A stretch of DNA of 64,000 bases from Legionella jamestowniensis. Lineage in GTDB: Bacteria > Pseudomonadota > Gammaproteobacteria > Legionellales > Legionellaceae. The DNA lies in NCBI RefSeq assembly GCF_001467745.1, contig NZ_LNYG01000013.1, positions 2,040,292-2,104,291 of the forward strand, given 5' to 3'. The translations under genes and the position numbers were made by a program. Of this stretch, positions 16,286 through 25,075 are shown in pieces; position 1 is the stretch's first letter, and the number at the start of each line of letters is the position of its first letter. The notes under the pieces were generated by a model. The model did not search any database. It worked only from the letters and a program-made list of their open reading frames with translations, and had not been told where the DNA came from.

Positions 16286-17347
16286 TTAAAAGATATTGTT
16301 TTCTACCTGTGGCTTCATACTCATATAAAAAGCTGGCCATAGCCTAACAAAAAGCTCTAAATTTTCATTAAAGATAAGATCACTTTTTGTTATCTTTACA
16401 TTAGGGTTTAAAGGGTCGGCTACTAGAGGCTCCATCAATCCTATTTTTTTTGAAGCAATATAGGTCATTATTTCTTCTTTTGAAAATGAAAATCCACTGG
16501 GAGATATCACCGTATCCGCAAACTGCTCATAACTAAGTGAATCAATTAATACTTCATCGTTAATTTTATTCAATAATTCTAAATACTCTGCGGGTGTTTT
16601 TTCTTGTGAAGCCAGATAACCAATGATAGCTTTCAAAACGATATTATTGTAATAATGAACACCTTCAATTAAATCAATGCCCCACTTCTTGTATCTTGCT
16701 ACCAATGCATCGCGTTCATAGCTTTTTCCATCGTCTTTTAAAACAACAGGGTGTTTCATAAGTGGTACTGTGCTCTTACCTTTTTCCAGTATTTTTTCTT
16801 TAGTCCATGGGCAGATTAAAATATTGGCGATATATCCAGGCAAAGAAAAACGCTCTTCTTTCACTATATAGCGACTGGTTGCTTTAACCTGGGTAACTTT
16901 CTGTACTAAATCGCTAATATGACCGTCAAGACTACACGCTTGGGATTCCATGATATGGATAACTAAGCTTTCAATAAGTACGCTATTCTCATCAGTAATA
17001 ATGTCTTTCTTTCCACCAGAATTTGTAACTAGTTGATTGAAGCTTTGTGATCTAGGGTTATGATTATTGATTACCCAACCGTTTTCTGAATTCATGTAAC
17101 GTTTGGGAGTTTGAACGACCCATTGATCCAATCCCTTATTGTAAGCTATTGATTCAAAGGTAACTAAGCCAGGTACACTACTATGCCGTAACAGCCATAG
17201 TTTATAATTGTCAGCAAGGTTTTCTTTACCTCGTTCTCGCTCTATTTTTTTTGCAGTATTTTCTAGCAACGATTTAGCCTTCGTATCATCCATATTTCTA
17301 TGTATAGAGATTATATGTTCTTGAGGTTGTTCAAATTTTTCTAGCAT
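16286..17347 (-). CDS. SH2-like plus tandem U-box protein, candidate host-directed E3 ligase
   Basis: 353 residues with three recognisable parts. Residues ~22-108 look like an SH2 domain: a leading helix (AKSLLENTAKKI), the phosphotyrosine-binding strand WLLRHSSVPG (51-60, candidate Arg54) and a closing SFNQLV. Residues ~177-245 read as a U-box (LICPWTKEKIL, MKHPVVLKDDGKSYERDALV, NNIVLKAIIGYL). Residues ~277-337 read as a second, more degenerate U-box (DTVISPSGFSFSKEEI, ADPLNPNVKITKSDLI). U-boxes recruit E2 enzymes for ubiquitin transfer; SH2 domains bind phosphotyrosine. Both are eukaryotic-type modules known in Legionella effectors (LubX has two U-boxes). No signal peptide; Dot/Icm export is inferred. 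Domain calls are by eye. Confidence 0.7.
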   Translation of the reverse strand: MLEKFEQPQEHIISIHRNMDDTKAKSLLENTAKKIERERGKENLADNYKLWLLRHSSVPGLVTFESIAYNKGLDQWVVQTPKRYMNSENGWVINNHNPRSQSFNQLVTNSGGKKDIITDENSVLIESLVIHIMESQACSLDGHISDLVQKVTQVKATSRYIVKEERFSLPGYIANILICPWTKEKILEKGKSTVPLMKHPVVLKDDGKSYERDALVARYKKWGIDLIEGVHYYNNIVLKAIIGYLASQEKTPAEYLELLNKINDEVLIDSLSYEQFADTVISPSGFSFSKEEIMTYIASKKIGLMEPLVADPLNPNVKITKSDLIFNENLELFVRLWPAFYMSMKPQVENNIF

Positions 17348-17458
17348 TGCCTATGTCCCCGTTATATTTAGAGTTAATTCAATTCATTTTGAACATTCTA
17401 ACAACAGTTACTTAGGAAAATATTAAGTTTCTCCCTAAAAAAGGGAGCATATCTAAGT

Positions 17459-17592
17459 ACAGGACGAAATTTTTATGTGTCGTAGTTTCGAACAAAGTGA
17501 AGCAATCCAGAACCGTTTTTTGTTCAAAGATCGTACTGGATTGCTTCGCAGGCGCTCGCAATGACGGGATTCTAAATTTTTGTCCTGTGCAG
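17459..17592. repeat. Palindromic interspersed repeat, copy 2 (inverted relative to copy 1)
   Basis: Bounded by CAGGAC (17460-17465) and GTCCTG (17582-17587). Its reverse complement aligns over its length with the element at 11498-11625, including the AATTTAGAATCCCGTC and TTCTGGATTGCTTCACT words. It fills much of the ~300-bp gap between the SH2/U-box gene and maf. Just upstream, 17431-17447 holds a small CTCCCT/AGGGAG hairpin. Confidence 0.8.
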
Positions 17593-17649
17593 AGAGGGCA
17601 TACTCGGAACTCGGTAATCTTGGTGCAACCACCTGCTTTTGAAAGTAAG

Positions 17650-18258
17650 TTAGGAGGTCATAATGACGGCTTGAAGGCTTATTAAGGCTTTGGCCAAAGG
17701 CATAAGTGGCAAGCCAAGGATGGTACTGTCACTTCCTTTAATTTCTGTAAATAACCACTTCGCCGATTCTTCAAAATGATAAGCCCCACAGCTTTGATAA
17801 GGTTGATCCTGTGTTAAATAAGCATCGATAGTTTTATCACTCAGTTCTCGCATCGTGAGTGAGGCACTATCATGATCTTGCCAAAGAAGCTTACCAGCTT
17901 TGGCTATACAATAAGCCGATATTTGCTGATGTGTTTTACCACTTAATAGACGAAGATGGGTCATGGCCACAGTATGGTTAAGCGGTTTATCCAGGTATTT
18001 ATCGTCAATGATGCAAAGTTGATCGGCTGCAATCACAAAATGCTTAGGATAACGGTTACTCACCTCAAGGGCTTTGCATCGAGCAAGAGCGCTGGCTAAT
18101 TCAAGCATCGATGCAGTCTTTAATTCTTTTTTGATAGCCTCTTCATCACAGCGGGCAGGCACGACTTCGAAATCAAGGCTGAGTGATCTTAAAAGCTGTA
18201 TGCGGATTTTAGAGGAGGAAGCCAGAATCAGGGGGTTCTGTGTTAAAAATTTAGACAT
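17650..18258 (-). CDS. maf: Maf-type nucleoside triphosphate pyrophosphatase
   Basis: 202 residues. The Maf N-terminal signature LILASSSKIRIQLLRSL is clear, followed by VPARCDEEAIKKEL, the AADQLCIID catalytic segment (the usual Asp-Gln pair is retained) and LSGKTHQQISAYCI. Maf proteins hydrolyse non-canonical nucleotides to monophosphates, a house-cleaning role. The gene overlaps the ZIP transporter gene by 8 bp, so translation is probably coupled. Confidence 0.92.
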   Translation of the reverse strand: MSKFLTQNPLILASSSKIRIQLLRSLSLDFEVVPARCDEEAIKKELKTASMLELASALARCKALEVSNRYPKHFVIAADQLCIIDDKYLDKPLNHTVAMTHLRLLSGKTHQQISAYCIAKAGKLLWQDHDSASLTMRELSDKTIDAYLTQDQPYQSCGAYHFEESAKWLFTEIKGSDSTILGLPLMPLAKALISLQAVIMTS

Positions 18259-19006
18259 AAGCAGCTACCGAGGCCATGAGAAGAAAACCAATAATGACAA
18301 AGCTGAAATCACGCAAATTACAACAACGCTCAACCATAACGCAGCGTTCAAGCCCGTGAAGTGTCCCTAAATAAAGAAAAGTGCCAGCCGAGGCAGAAAT
18401 TAAAATAGGATCAAATAAAGAGTGCGTTTCAACGCCGTGACCAAAATACCAACCAATAAAAATTCCCAAAGGTGTCATTAAGCAAAAACTTAAGAAAAAT
18501 GCGAGACTCTGTGTGCGTGTTAAAGAACTTTTGTTAAGTTGCACGGCAATGGCAAAACTTTCTGCCCACTTATGGGTAATAATGGCCAGAAAAAGCATAA
18601 TAACCATCGAGTTACTGTGGTTAAAACCCAACGCTGTCCCCAGCATAATGGAATGAATTGAAAGCATGGACCACGCTAGAATGGCGAAAGCAGGATGGGA
18701 TGCATCATGATGGTGATACAATTCTTTCCCTAAATGTTCAAACCATAAAAAGATTAAAAATACAGCACCGGTGATAATAAAAGCGAAAGGATAGTGATAA
18801 CCCATTTCATGGAACAATAAACTGGATTCTGGCAGCATATGTAATAAAGCAGCCCCCAGGAAAACACCTGTTGCCAGGGTTTCCCCGATGGGAAAATCAA
18901 TATGCCCTTCTCCCTGAATACGTTTTTTAAATGGATACCAGCCAGCCAAAAGAATCACAACAAAAAGTATCAAGGCAAAAACTATTTTTAAAGTGGCCGT
19001 AGCCAT
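18251..19006 (-). CDS. ZIP-family divalent metal transporter
   Basis: 252 residues with about eight hydrophobic segments. ZIP-type metal-site motifs are HSIMLGTALGFN in TM4 and HKWAESFAIAVQL in TM5, and a His-rich cytoplasmic loop (KELYHHHDASHP) lies between TM3 and TM4. Such proteins move Zn, Fe or similar cations into the cytoplasm. I take the ATG at 19006; a GTG directly before it is also possible. It belongs to a leftward gene run together with a CDF transporter (19989-21104) of opposite transport direction. Confidence 0.88.
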   Translation of the reverse strand: MATATLKIVFALILFVVILLAGWYPFKKRIQGEGHIDFPIGETLATGVFLGAALLHMLPESSLLFHEMGYHYPFAFIITGAVFLIFLWFEHLGKELYHHHDASHPAFAILAWSMLSIHSIMLGTALGFNHSNSMVIMLFLAIITHKWAESFAIAVQLNKSSLTRTQSLAFFLSFCLMTPLGIFIGWYFGHGVETHSLFDPILISASAGTFLYLGTLHGLERCVMVERCCNLRDFSFVIIGFLLMASVAAYV

Positions 19007-19017
19007 CACGCATCCCC

Positions 19018-19977
19018 TTATGAAGCCTGTACAACATTAATGGGTTGTCCATTAAGAAAGTGAATAATATTTTCACAGACTACATTTAGCAAGCGTTTTC
19101 GTGCAGCAATAGAAGCCCAGGCAACATGAGGCGTGATAACACAGTTAGGTAAACCGATTAAAGGATGATTAGTAGACGGTGGTTCCTGGGTTAGAACATC
19201 AAGATAAGCCGCGCTAATCTGTTTATTTTTTAGCGCGTTGGCTAAATCCAATTCATTTACCAAACCGCCCCGACCTGTATTAATGAGAATAGCTTCTGGT
19301 TTCATAAAACGAAGTGAATTTTGATTAATAATATGCTTTGTTTCTGTGGTTAACGGGCAATGCAAGCTTAAAACATCGCTTTGTGTGAAGAGATCCCTTA
19401 GGCTCACCCAGGTTGTCAACTTGTCGGAAAAGGCAGAAGGCTTATGGGCAATCACTTTCATCCCCAAAGCACTGGCAATCTGAGCCACCTTCTTTGCAAC
19501 TCTACCATATCCCATTAACCCTAAAGTCATGCCTGCTAATTCACACACAGGATTTAACCAATAAGCAAAGTAAGGTTGATTTTGCCAGTCGCCGCGTTGG
19601 ATAGAGCGATTATGGGTTTCTACATGGTTGGTATGGGCAAGCAACAAAGCAAAGACATGTTGGGCTACACTGTCTGTGCTGTAATCTGGAACATTGGTGA
19701 CAATAATATGATGTTTGCTTGCTGCATTGACATCGATATTGTCGACACCTGTTGCTGTTTCCCCGATGTAACGAAGTTGCGGGAGTTTGGCAAAATGCTC
19801 TGCAGTCAATTTTACCTTATTAGTAATTAAAATGTTTGCATCAAAGGCTCGTTCAATCACAAGCTCAGCGGGTGTTCTCTCGTAAAGAACGACATCACCA
19901 AGGGTAGTTAGCATTTCCAATGATAAGCCATCATTAATTAATGGTTTAGAATCTAATACAACAATCTTATTTTTCAT
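19018..19977 (-). CDS. D-isomer 2-hydroxyacid dehydrogenase (HprA/glycerate dehydrogenase-like)
   Basis: 319 residues with the family layout: NAD-binding GLMGYGRVAKKVAQ, catalytic Arg in INTGRGGLVNE, Glu in LDVLTQEPP and His in VITPHVAWAS. The sequence around SLRDLFTQSDVLSLHCPLT resembles hydroxypyruvate/glycerate dehydrogenases. It would interconvert a 2-ketoacid and a D-2-hydroxyacid using NAD(P)H; exact substrate not deducible. It is 11 bp from the upstream CDF gene and 11 bp from the ZIP gene, consistent with one transcript. Confidence 0.9.
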   Translation of the reverse strand: MKNKIVVLDSKPLINDGLSLEMLTTLGDVVLYERTPAELVIERAFDANILITNKVKLTAEHFAKLPQLRYIGETATGVDNIDVNAASKHHIIVTNVPDYSTDSVAQHVFALLLAHTNHVETHNRSIQRGDWQNQPYFAYWLNPVCELAGMTLGLMGYGRVAKKVAQIASALGMKVIAHKPSAFSDKLTTWVSLRDLFTQSDVLSLHCPLTTETKHIINQNSLRFMKPEAILINTGRGGLVNELDLANALKNKQISAAYLDVLTQEPPSTNHPLIGLPNCVITPHVAWASIAARKRLLNVVCENIIHFLNGQPINVVQAS

Positions 19978-19988
19978 ACTAGATATCC

Positions 19989-21104
19989 CTACTGCCAGTA
20001 AAAGCGTATGTGTATTGGGTGTTCCTCAGATTCCAAATCTTTGGAAATACGATCTTTAAAAGAGCTCAAATTTGAAGGGTTTTGCGAGAAAATTAAATCA
20101 ATGGTCAATGTGCCATCCAGGTAATGGATAGTCCAATTGGAGAGTTCCGGATAATCTTTTTGCCAATTGAAAATCAAGCGTTTTTGCAATGCTTCACGAC
20201 TGGGTAAATGAAGCGAAGGACAAGAAATTTCATCATCTTCTGGGTCAACATGGACAGTAACGTCTTTGACACGCTCCAATTGATTCACCAGTGCCTGATG
20301 CACATGTTGGGCAATATAATGTCCTTCCGAGACAGAAATGTAAGGTGAAACAAGAATATGGACATCAATTAAAATATCACCTCCCATTAAACGGCTACGC
20401 AATTGGTGAATGCGTTCAACACCGTGCACGCTCTGGATAATGGTTTCTATTTTTTTTAAGGTTTCCGAATCTACAGCGGTATCAATTAGCTCTTTGACAC
20501 TGCCCCAGCCGTAACTAATCCCCATTTTAATAATCATGAAAGCAACGATGACGGCAGCTACCGCATCAAGATATATAAACCCCAGGAGCGTTCCAATAAG
20601 TCCAAGAGAAACGACTATAGAGGACGCGGCGTCTGAACGATGATGCCAGGCATTGGCAATGACCAGGGATGATTGGATGCGTTTTCCCACATGATAGGTC
20701 CAGTGAAATAAAATTTCATTGGCAAAAACAGAGAGTAAAGCAATAGGAAGAGTCACCCAACCGGGATAATCATGCGAGCCCCTGATGATTTCATGAATAG
20801 AATCCCAGGCAATACCAGCACCTGCAAGAATGAGTAATAAAGCAAGAAGCAAGGTGGCAGCGGTTTCTATACGCTGATGTCCGTAAGGATGCGAAGCATC
20901 CGCATCCTGACTGCCGTATTTAGAAGCGAATACCACCATTAAATCAGTAAACAGATCAGAAAAGGAATGAATACCGTCTGCCACTAGCGCGTGTGAGTGA
21001 AAGAAGAGTCCGCCGATAAGTTTAATAAATCCCAAGATCGCATTCACTACAGCACCAATAAGGGTAATTTTTTTAGCCTGCAGGTAACGCGCTTGTTGGG
21101 TCAT
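19989..21104 (-). CDS. Cation diffusion facilitator (FieF-like) metal efflux transporter
   Basis: 371 residues with six membrane segments and a cytoplasmic C-terminal domain. Typical CDF motifs are HALVADGIHSFSDLFTDLMV (metal-binding Asp residues), HPYGHQRIETAATLLLAL and AWHHRSDAASS. The C-terminal part (GGDILIDVHILV, VTVHVDPEDDE) is the dimeric cytoplasmic domain. It is longer than E. coli FieF (about 300 residues) because of about 70 extra C-terminal residues. It exports Fe/Zn-type cations by proton antiport. It starts 2 bp after the TusA-like stop. Confidence 0.9.
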   Translation of the reverse strand: MTQQARYLQAKKITLIGAVVNAILGFIKLIGGLFFHSHALVADGIHSFSDLFTDLMVVFASKYGSQDADASHPYGHQRIETAATLLLALLLILAGAGIAWDSIHEIIRGSHDYPGWVTLPIALLSVFANEILFHWTYHVGKRIQSSLVIANAWHHRSDAASSIVVSLGLIGTLLGFIYLDAVAAVIVAFMIIKMGISYGWGSVKELIDTAVDSETLKKIETIIQSVHGVERIHQLRSRLMGGDILIDVHILVSPYISVSEGHYIAQHVHQALVNQLERVKDVTVHVDPEDDEISCPSLHLPSREALQKRLIFNWQKDYPELSNWTIHYLDGTLTIDLIFSQNPSNLSSFKDRISKDLESEEHPIHIRFYWQ

Positions 21105-21106
21105 TC

Positions 21107-21337
21107 CTAGTCCTTTATTAGTTCGAGTGTAATCACTATTTCACCATCGACTTCTTTACACTCGAGAAGTTTATGGCCATTGATGCGGCCCCAACAGGGG
21201 AGATCATGCTGGGTACCCGGGTCAGTGGCAATGATAGTTAATGTATCGCCATGTGCAAGTTTTTTTGCCATGTTTTGCGTTTTAATGACTGGCATGGGGC
21301 ATAACAGCCGGCGAGCGTCTAAATCGTAATGGGCCAT
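21107..21337 (-). CDS. TusA/SirA-like sulfur carrier protein
   Basis: 76 residues with the TusA signature: LDARRLLCPMPVIKTQNMA, where the Cys of CPMP carries persulfide sulfur, then GDTLTIIATDPGTQHDLPCW and VITLELIKD. TusA-type proteins hand sulfur to partners in tRNA thiolation or molybdenum cofactor pathways. Its gene lies between the PP-loop enzyme (10 bp upstream) and the CDF gene (2 bp downstream), suggesting that it serves the PP-loop enzyme. Confidence 0.92.
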   Translation of the reverse strand: MAHYDLDARRLLCPMPVIKTQNMAKKLAHGDTLTIIATDPGTQHDLPCWGRINGHKLLECKEVDGEIVITLELIKD

Positions 21338-21346
21338 GGTTACCTC

Positions 21347-22390
21347 TCATAAATACCAGGCTTGAGGAATTTCCTCAGCACGTAAGGGTTGCACGGTCAA
21401 CACTTGTTGTTGGCCGTCCAAATGATGGAGTTCAACCTCTACACTAACTTCTTCCCGACCAGAACAAAAGCGCCCGGCAATGCGTGCGCAGGTTATAAAA
21501 TCATCAGGTTCTGGTTGTCCCTCAATTAGAATCATGGGTCCACGATGATTGCGAACCAGCATGTGAGTAAATTGCTTGCGATAACCGGTTAGAAAATTAC
21601 TTTCAGCCTCATCACGGGCAATAATCATTTTATAATGTGGAAGGGGGCGAATATGTCTGCCAGCTTTTAGCAAAATAATATCCTCAAGATCATAATCGCG
21701 TGTTGTCCGGTGTTCCCACATATCACGTAAACGACGGGTATAATTATCATCAGTTAACACGCAGCATCCGCCTGCCGGCTGAGCAAACTCATCGATTGCC
21801 ATGGATGCGGCAAGCCCTAATTGCGGTTTGCGATTGCGCCCCCTAAAATCATATAAGGTTTCCCGATTAACCCATCCTTCACGTTCTGGCAAAGTGGGAG
21901 GGAGCAACTTTGCACACAGTGGTCGTAACAGGCGATCTTCTGCCCCTGATTTTTCCGCAATCAAGGGCATGGTTGCACTACGTTGCGATTTTGGACGTTG
22001 TCCGACTACCTCGCCGGTGATGATGAAGTCAAAGTTATTTTCCAACATCCACTTGTAAGCTTCCTGCACCATAAAAATTTTACAATCCAAACAAGGATTT
22101 ACATTTTTGCCATAGCCATGTTTAGGATTAAGTAAAATTTCTTTATACGGTTCAACGATATCAATAATGTGAAGTTGGATACCTAATTGTTCGGCCACCC
22201 AAAGCGCATCATTACGCAACGGTTTTTCCGTTTTACGGTTACGGATAGCCGAAGTATGGCCTGAATGGCAAAAACCGGTATAAAAATTTATTCCTTCAAC
22301 ATGGATGCCTTGCTCCTGGACTACTTTGACCGCCAGCATGGAATCCAGTCCACCCGAAATCAACGCTACTGCTTTACGCTTTGATGACAT
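21347..22390 (-). CDS. PP-loop ATPase, ThiI/MnmA-like tRNA thiolation-type enzyme
   Basis: 347 residues. The PP-loop SGGLDSMLA begins at residue ~12, followed by GINFYTGFCHSGH, NPCLDCKIFM (a CxxC pair), ITGEVVGQRPKSQR and GGCCVLTDDNY. The C-terminal ~130 residues (AGRHIRPLPHYKMIIARDEAE) resemble the small NFACT-R-like RNA-binding domain attached to this family. Members are annotated as tRNA thiouridylase-like, but their true substrate is unsettled. I start at the ATG at 22390 (MSSKRKAVALISGG); the frame extends to 22477 with no homologous residues. The TusA-like gene follows, a plausible sulfur donor. Confidence 0.8.
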   Translation of the reverse strand: MSSKRKAVALISGGLDSMLAVKVVQEQGIHVEGINFYTGFCHSGHTSAIRNRKTEKPLRNDALWVAEQLGIQLHIIDIVEPYKEILLNPKHGYGKNVNPCLDCKIFMVQEAYKWMLENNFDFIITGEVVGQRPKSQRSATMPLIAEKSGAEDRLLRPLCAKLLPPTLPEREGWVNRETLYDFRGRNRKPQLGLAASMAIDEFAQPAGGCCVLTDDNYTRRLRDMWEHRTTRDYDLEDIILLKAGRHIRPLPHYKMIIARDEAESNFLTGYRKQFTHMLVRNHRGPMILIEGQPEPDDFITCARIAGRFCSGREEVSVEVELHHLDGQQQVLTVQPLRAEEIPQAWYL

Positions 22391-22942
22391 GAGAAAAACC
22401 TGATAATAAAATGACCAATATTTTAACCGTTCCTGGCTGTGGGTCAAGTTGCGGACATCGAATAGATACACAATCAATGCAATGTGACGATTCAGAATAA
22501 CTTACCAGACAGGTCGCATTACTGTCACAGTAATTTGAGCAATGTTAAAAACAAGATCTTTTTGTCAAATATTCTATTATATAGCAGGCTTTAAATAATA
22601 AAGCCGAATGACACAAATGACAAAATCTACGCATTCTAACCTTGCGCTTATTTTTCAAGGATTTTTTTGTTCTGTGCACAGAATTATCCACAGATTTTGT
22701 GGATAATTCAAAGTCGGTTGAAATTAGAGAAAATTCAGAGGAATCTATATAAAAAAAGGCTTCTAGTAATTAAGTGAGCAAATAATAACAAAATAAGAAG
22801 TTAAGGAATGGGAAGTTATCCACAGATATGGTATGCAAGTGAATAAAGAATGCCCTAGCTATCTTAGCAAAGAAAAAATGAAAAAACAGTCTTGACTTAT
22901 GAAATTCTCAGATAAAAGTCAGAATTAATAGCCGTACTATTA
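22391..22942. promoter_or_regulatory. Non-coding gap with DnaA boxes and palindromes
   Basis: This 552-bp AT-rich gap has no credible gene. It contains a 7-bp hairpin GGCTTTA/TAAAGCC (22587-22605), a 14-bp palindrome TTCTGTGCACAGAA (22670-22683), two perfect TTATCCACA DnaA boxes facing each other (22684-22692 and 22698-22706, within 12-bp inverted arms) and a third box at 22816-22824. This is the DnaA-box content of a replication origin or a DnaA-titrating/regulatory site; there is no dnaA gene in the window. Confidence 0.6.
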
Positions 22943-25015
22943 TTATCCCTGCAAAAATTGTTCAAATTCTCCTAACCAGCGCTTCGCAATAAGTTGGGCC
23001 AATTGCGGTTGTTCCTCAACCAATTGTTTTGCCGTCCTTGCTACAAGGGGCAAAAGAGCTTGATCGCGTTGTAAGTCTGCGATTTTAAATTGACGATAGC
23101 CAGTTTGACGTGTTCCTAATACTTCGCCTGCGCCACGTAGTTGCAGATCTTTTTCAGCAATAACAAAACCATCTGTTGTCGAACGCATCACGCGTAAACG
23201 TTCAGCGCCAAGTTGGGATAGCGGCGCTTGATACAGGAGTAAACAATGTGATTGTGCGCTACCTCTACCCACTCGACCACGCAATTGATGTAATTGTGAC
23301 AAGCCTAGTCGTTCAGCATTCTCAATAATCATTAGGCTGGCGTTGGGGACGTCAACCCCAACTTCTATCACTGTAGTGGCCACCAAAAGATCAATTTCAC
23401 CCTCTTTAAAAGCGAGCATCGTCGCTTCTTTTTCGATAGCTTTCATCCGCCCATGTACCAAGCCGATTTTAGCATCAGGCAATTGCTGCTGAAGAGTTTG
23501 TGCCGTCGCCGTAGCTGCCATGCATTGCAGTTTCTCTGATTCTTCAATTAATGTACAAACCCAGTAAGCCTGACGTCCGCTGGCAATAGCAGTTTTTAGG
23601 CGCTCAATGACAGGCTCCCTTTTTTCCTGGCTTAATACAGCGGTAGTTACAGGTGTGCGCCCGGGAGGCAGTTCATCTATAATCGATAAATCAAGGTGGG
23701 CGAATTGAGTCATCGACAAAGTTCTTGGGATTGGAGTCGCTGTCATTAATAATTGATGAGGAATAATGGCAGCCCTCTGACCCTTTTGTTGCAACAGCAG
23801 ACGCTGTTCAACCCCAAAGCGATGTTGTTCATCAATAATCACCAAGCCTAGTTTGGCAAATTGTACCTCTTCCTGAAATAAAGCATGGGTACCAATGAGT
23901 AATTGACATTCTCCATTGAGCAGCTTTGTTAATGTTTCCCTACGCTCAGAAACTTTCATTTTTCCATTAAGACGGCAACAGACAAGACCTAGACGGGAAA
24001 GCCAAGATTGAAGATTCGCTGCATGTTGTTCACTTAAAAGTTCAGTGGGTGCCATAAAAGCCACTTGATAGCCATTGGCTATTGCTTGTAAGGCGGCTAA
24101 TGCCGCGACCACTGTTTTTCCAGATCCTACATCACCTTGTACAAGACGAAGCATCGGTTTTTCTTGGGCTAAGTCTTTGGCTATTTCTTCACTCACTCTT
24201 TGTTGTGCAGCGGTTAAAGCAAAAGGCAACTGGTCAAGGAATGTTTGTTGTAATTGGTTTTCATTTGGAAAAGCAGGGGCAAACAGTTTTTCGCGATGGC
24301 GCCTTGCAAATTGCATACTTAAACGCTGTGCTAATAATTCATCAAAAACAAGACGTTTTAAAGCAGGATGATTGCCTTCTTCAAGCGCGACCAGCGAAGT
24401 ATCAGGGGGTGGGTTATGCAACAGTATAATTGCATTGGCTAATGAATGGAATTGCTTGTCATTTAATTCTTCTGGATTCATCCATTCCAGAGTAGACAAT
24501 TGCTCGTGGCAATCCTTCAAGGCAATTTTAACCAATTGCCGCAATCGCGTTTGACTAAGTCCTTGCGTTGTAGGATAAACAGGAGTGAGCGTTTCATCAA
24601 CCACGCATTCTTCATCATTTTCTAGTAACTGATATTCGGGATGAATCATTTCAAGCGTATTGGCAAATTCTCGAACCTCGCCAAAGGCGCGAATGAAAGA
24701 GGATTCATTAAGCGCTTTAATTTGCTGTTTGTTAAAATGAAAAAAACGCAGTCTCAAAATACCCGTTTTATCTTCTACATAACAGTGAAGCATCATACGC
24801 TTACCGTATTTTATTTCTGTTTTACAGACTCTGCCTGCGATGACACAGCAATCGTTAGGACGTAAATCACAGATGGCGGTAATTCGGGTTCTATCTTGAT
24901 AGCGGTAGGGCAGATGGAATAGCAAATCAGCAACAGTGTGAATGTTGCATTTTGCAAGTTTATTAACCATCGTGGGACCAACCCCGGCTAAGATTTCACA
25001 AGATTGTTGTAACAC
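22943..25015 (-). CDS. recG: ATP-dependent DNA helicase RecG
   Basis: 690 residues, full length. The N-terminal wedge/OB domain covers residues ~1-240 (RICKT-type loop, FFHFNKQQ); helicase motifs follow: AAQQRVSEEIAKDL, Walker A VQGDVGSGKT, IIDEQHRFGVEQR, LLMTATPIPRTL, then IEVGVDVPNAS and QLRGRVGRG. RecG reverses stalled forks and branch-migrates Holliday junctions. The start is a GTG at 25015 with no clear ribosome site; the N-terminus nevertheless matches the family (LAGVGPTMVNKLAK). It reads away from the AI-2E permease gene. Confidence 0.97.
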   Translation of the reverse strand: MLQQSCEILAGVGPTMVNKLAKCNIHTVADLLFHLPYRYQDRTRITAICDLRPNDCCVIAGRVCKTEIKYGKRMMLHCYVEDKTGILRLRFFHFNKQQIKALNESSFIRAFGEVREFANTLEMIHPEYQLLENDEECVVDETLTPVYPTTQGLSQTRLRQLVKIALKDCHEQLSTLEWMNPEELNDKQFHSLANAIILLHNPPPDTSLVALEEGNHPALKRLVFDELLAQRLSMQFARRHREKLFAPAFPNENQLQQTFLDQLPFALTAAQQRVSEEIAKDLAQEKPMLRLVQGDVGSGKTVVAALAALQAIANGYQVAFMAPTELLSEQHAANLQSWLSRLGLVCCRLNGKMKVSERRETLTKLLNGECQLLIGTHALFQEEVQFAKLGLVIIDEQHRFGVEQRLLLQQKGQRAAIIPHQLLMTATPIPRTLSMTQFAHLDLSIIDELPPGRTPVTTAVLSQEKREPVIERLKTAIASGRQAYWVCTLIEESEKLQCMAATATAQTLQQQLPDAKIGLVHGRMKAIEKEATMLAFKEGEIDLLVATTVIEVGVDVPNASLMIIENAERLGLSQLHQLRGRVGRGSAQSHCLLLYQAPLSQLGAERLRVMRSTTDGFVIAEKDLQLRGAGEVLGTRQTGYRQFKIADLQRDQALLPLVARTAKQLVEEQPQLAQLIAKRWLGEFEQFLQG

Positions 25016-25075
25016 AGTATGATTTAGTTAAAAAAAAATTGATAATAGCAGAAAATAGCTTCCTGTGACTTTACC

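Noticed and set aside
22684-22824. Firm call of the chromosomal origin
   Set aside because: Three DnaA boxes alone are not enough; no dnaA/dnaN/rnpA neighbours in the window and no skew data.
24075-24429. Two overlapping plus-strand frames inside recG
   Set aside because: They lie fully within recG and match no protein pattern.
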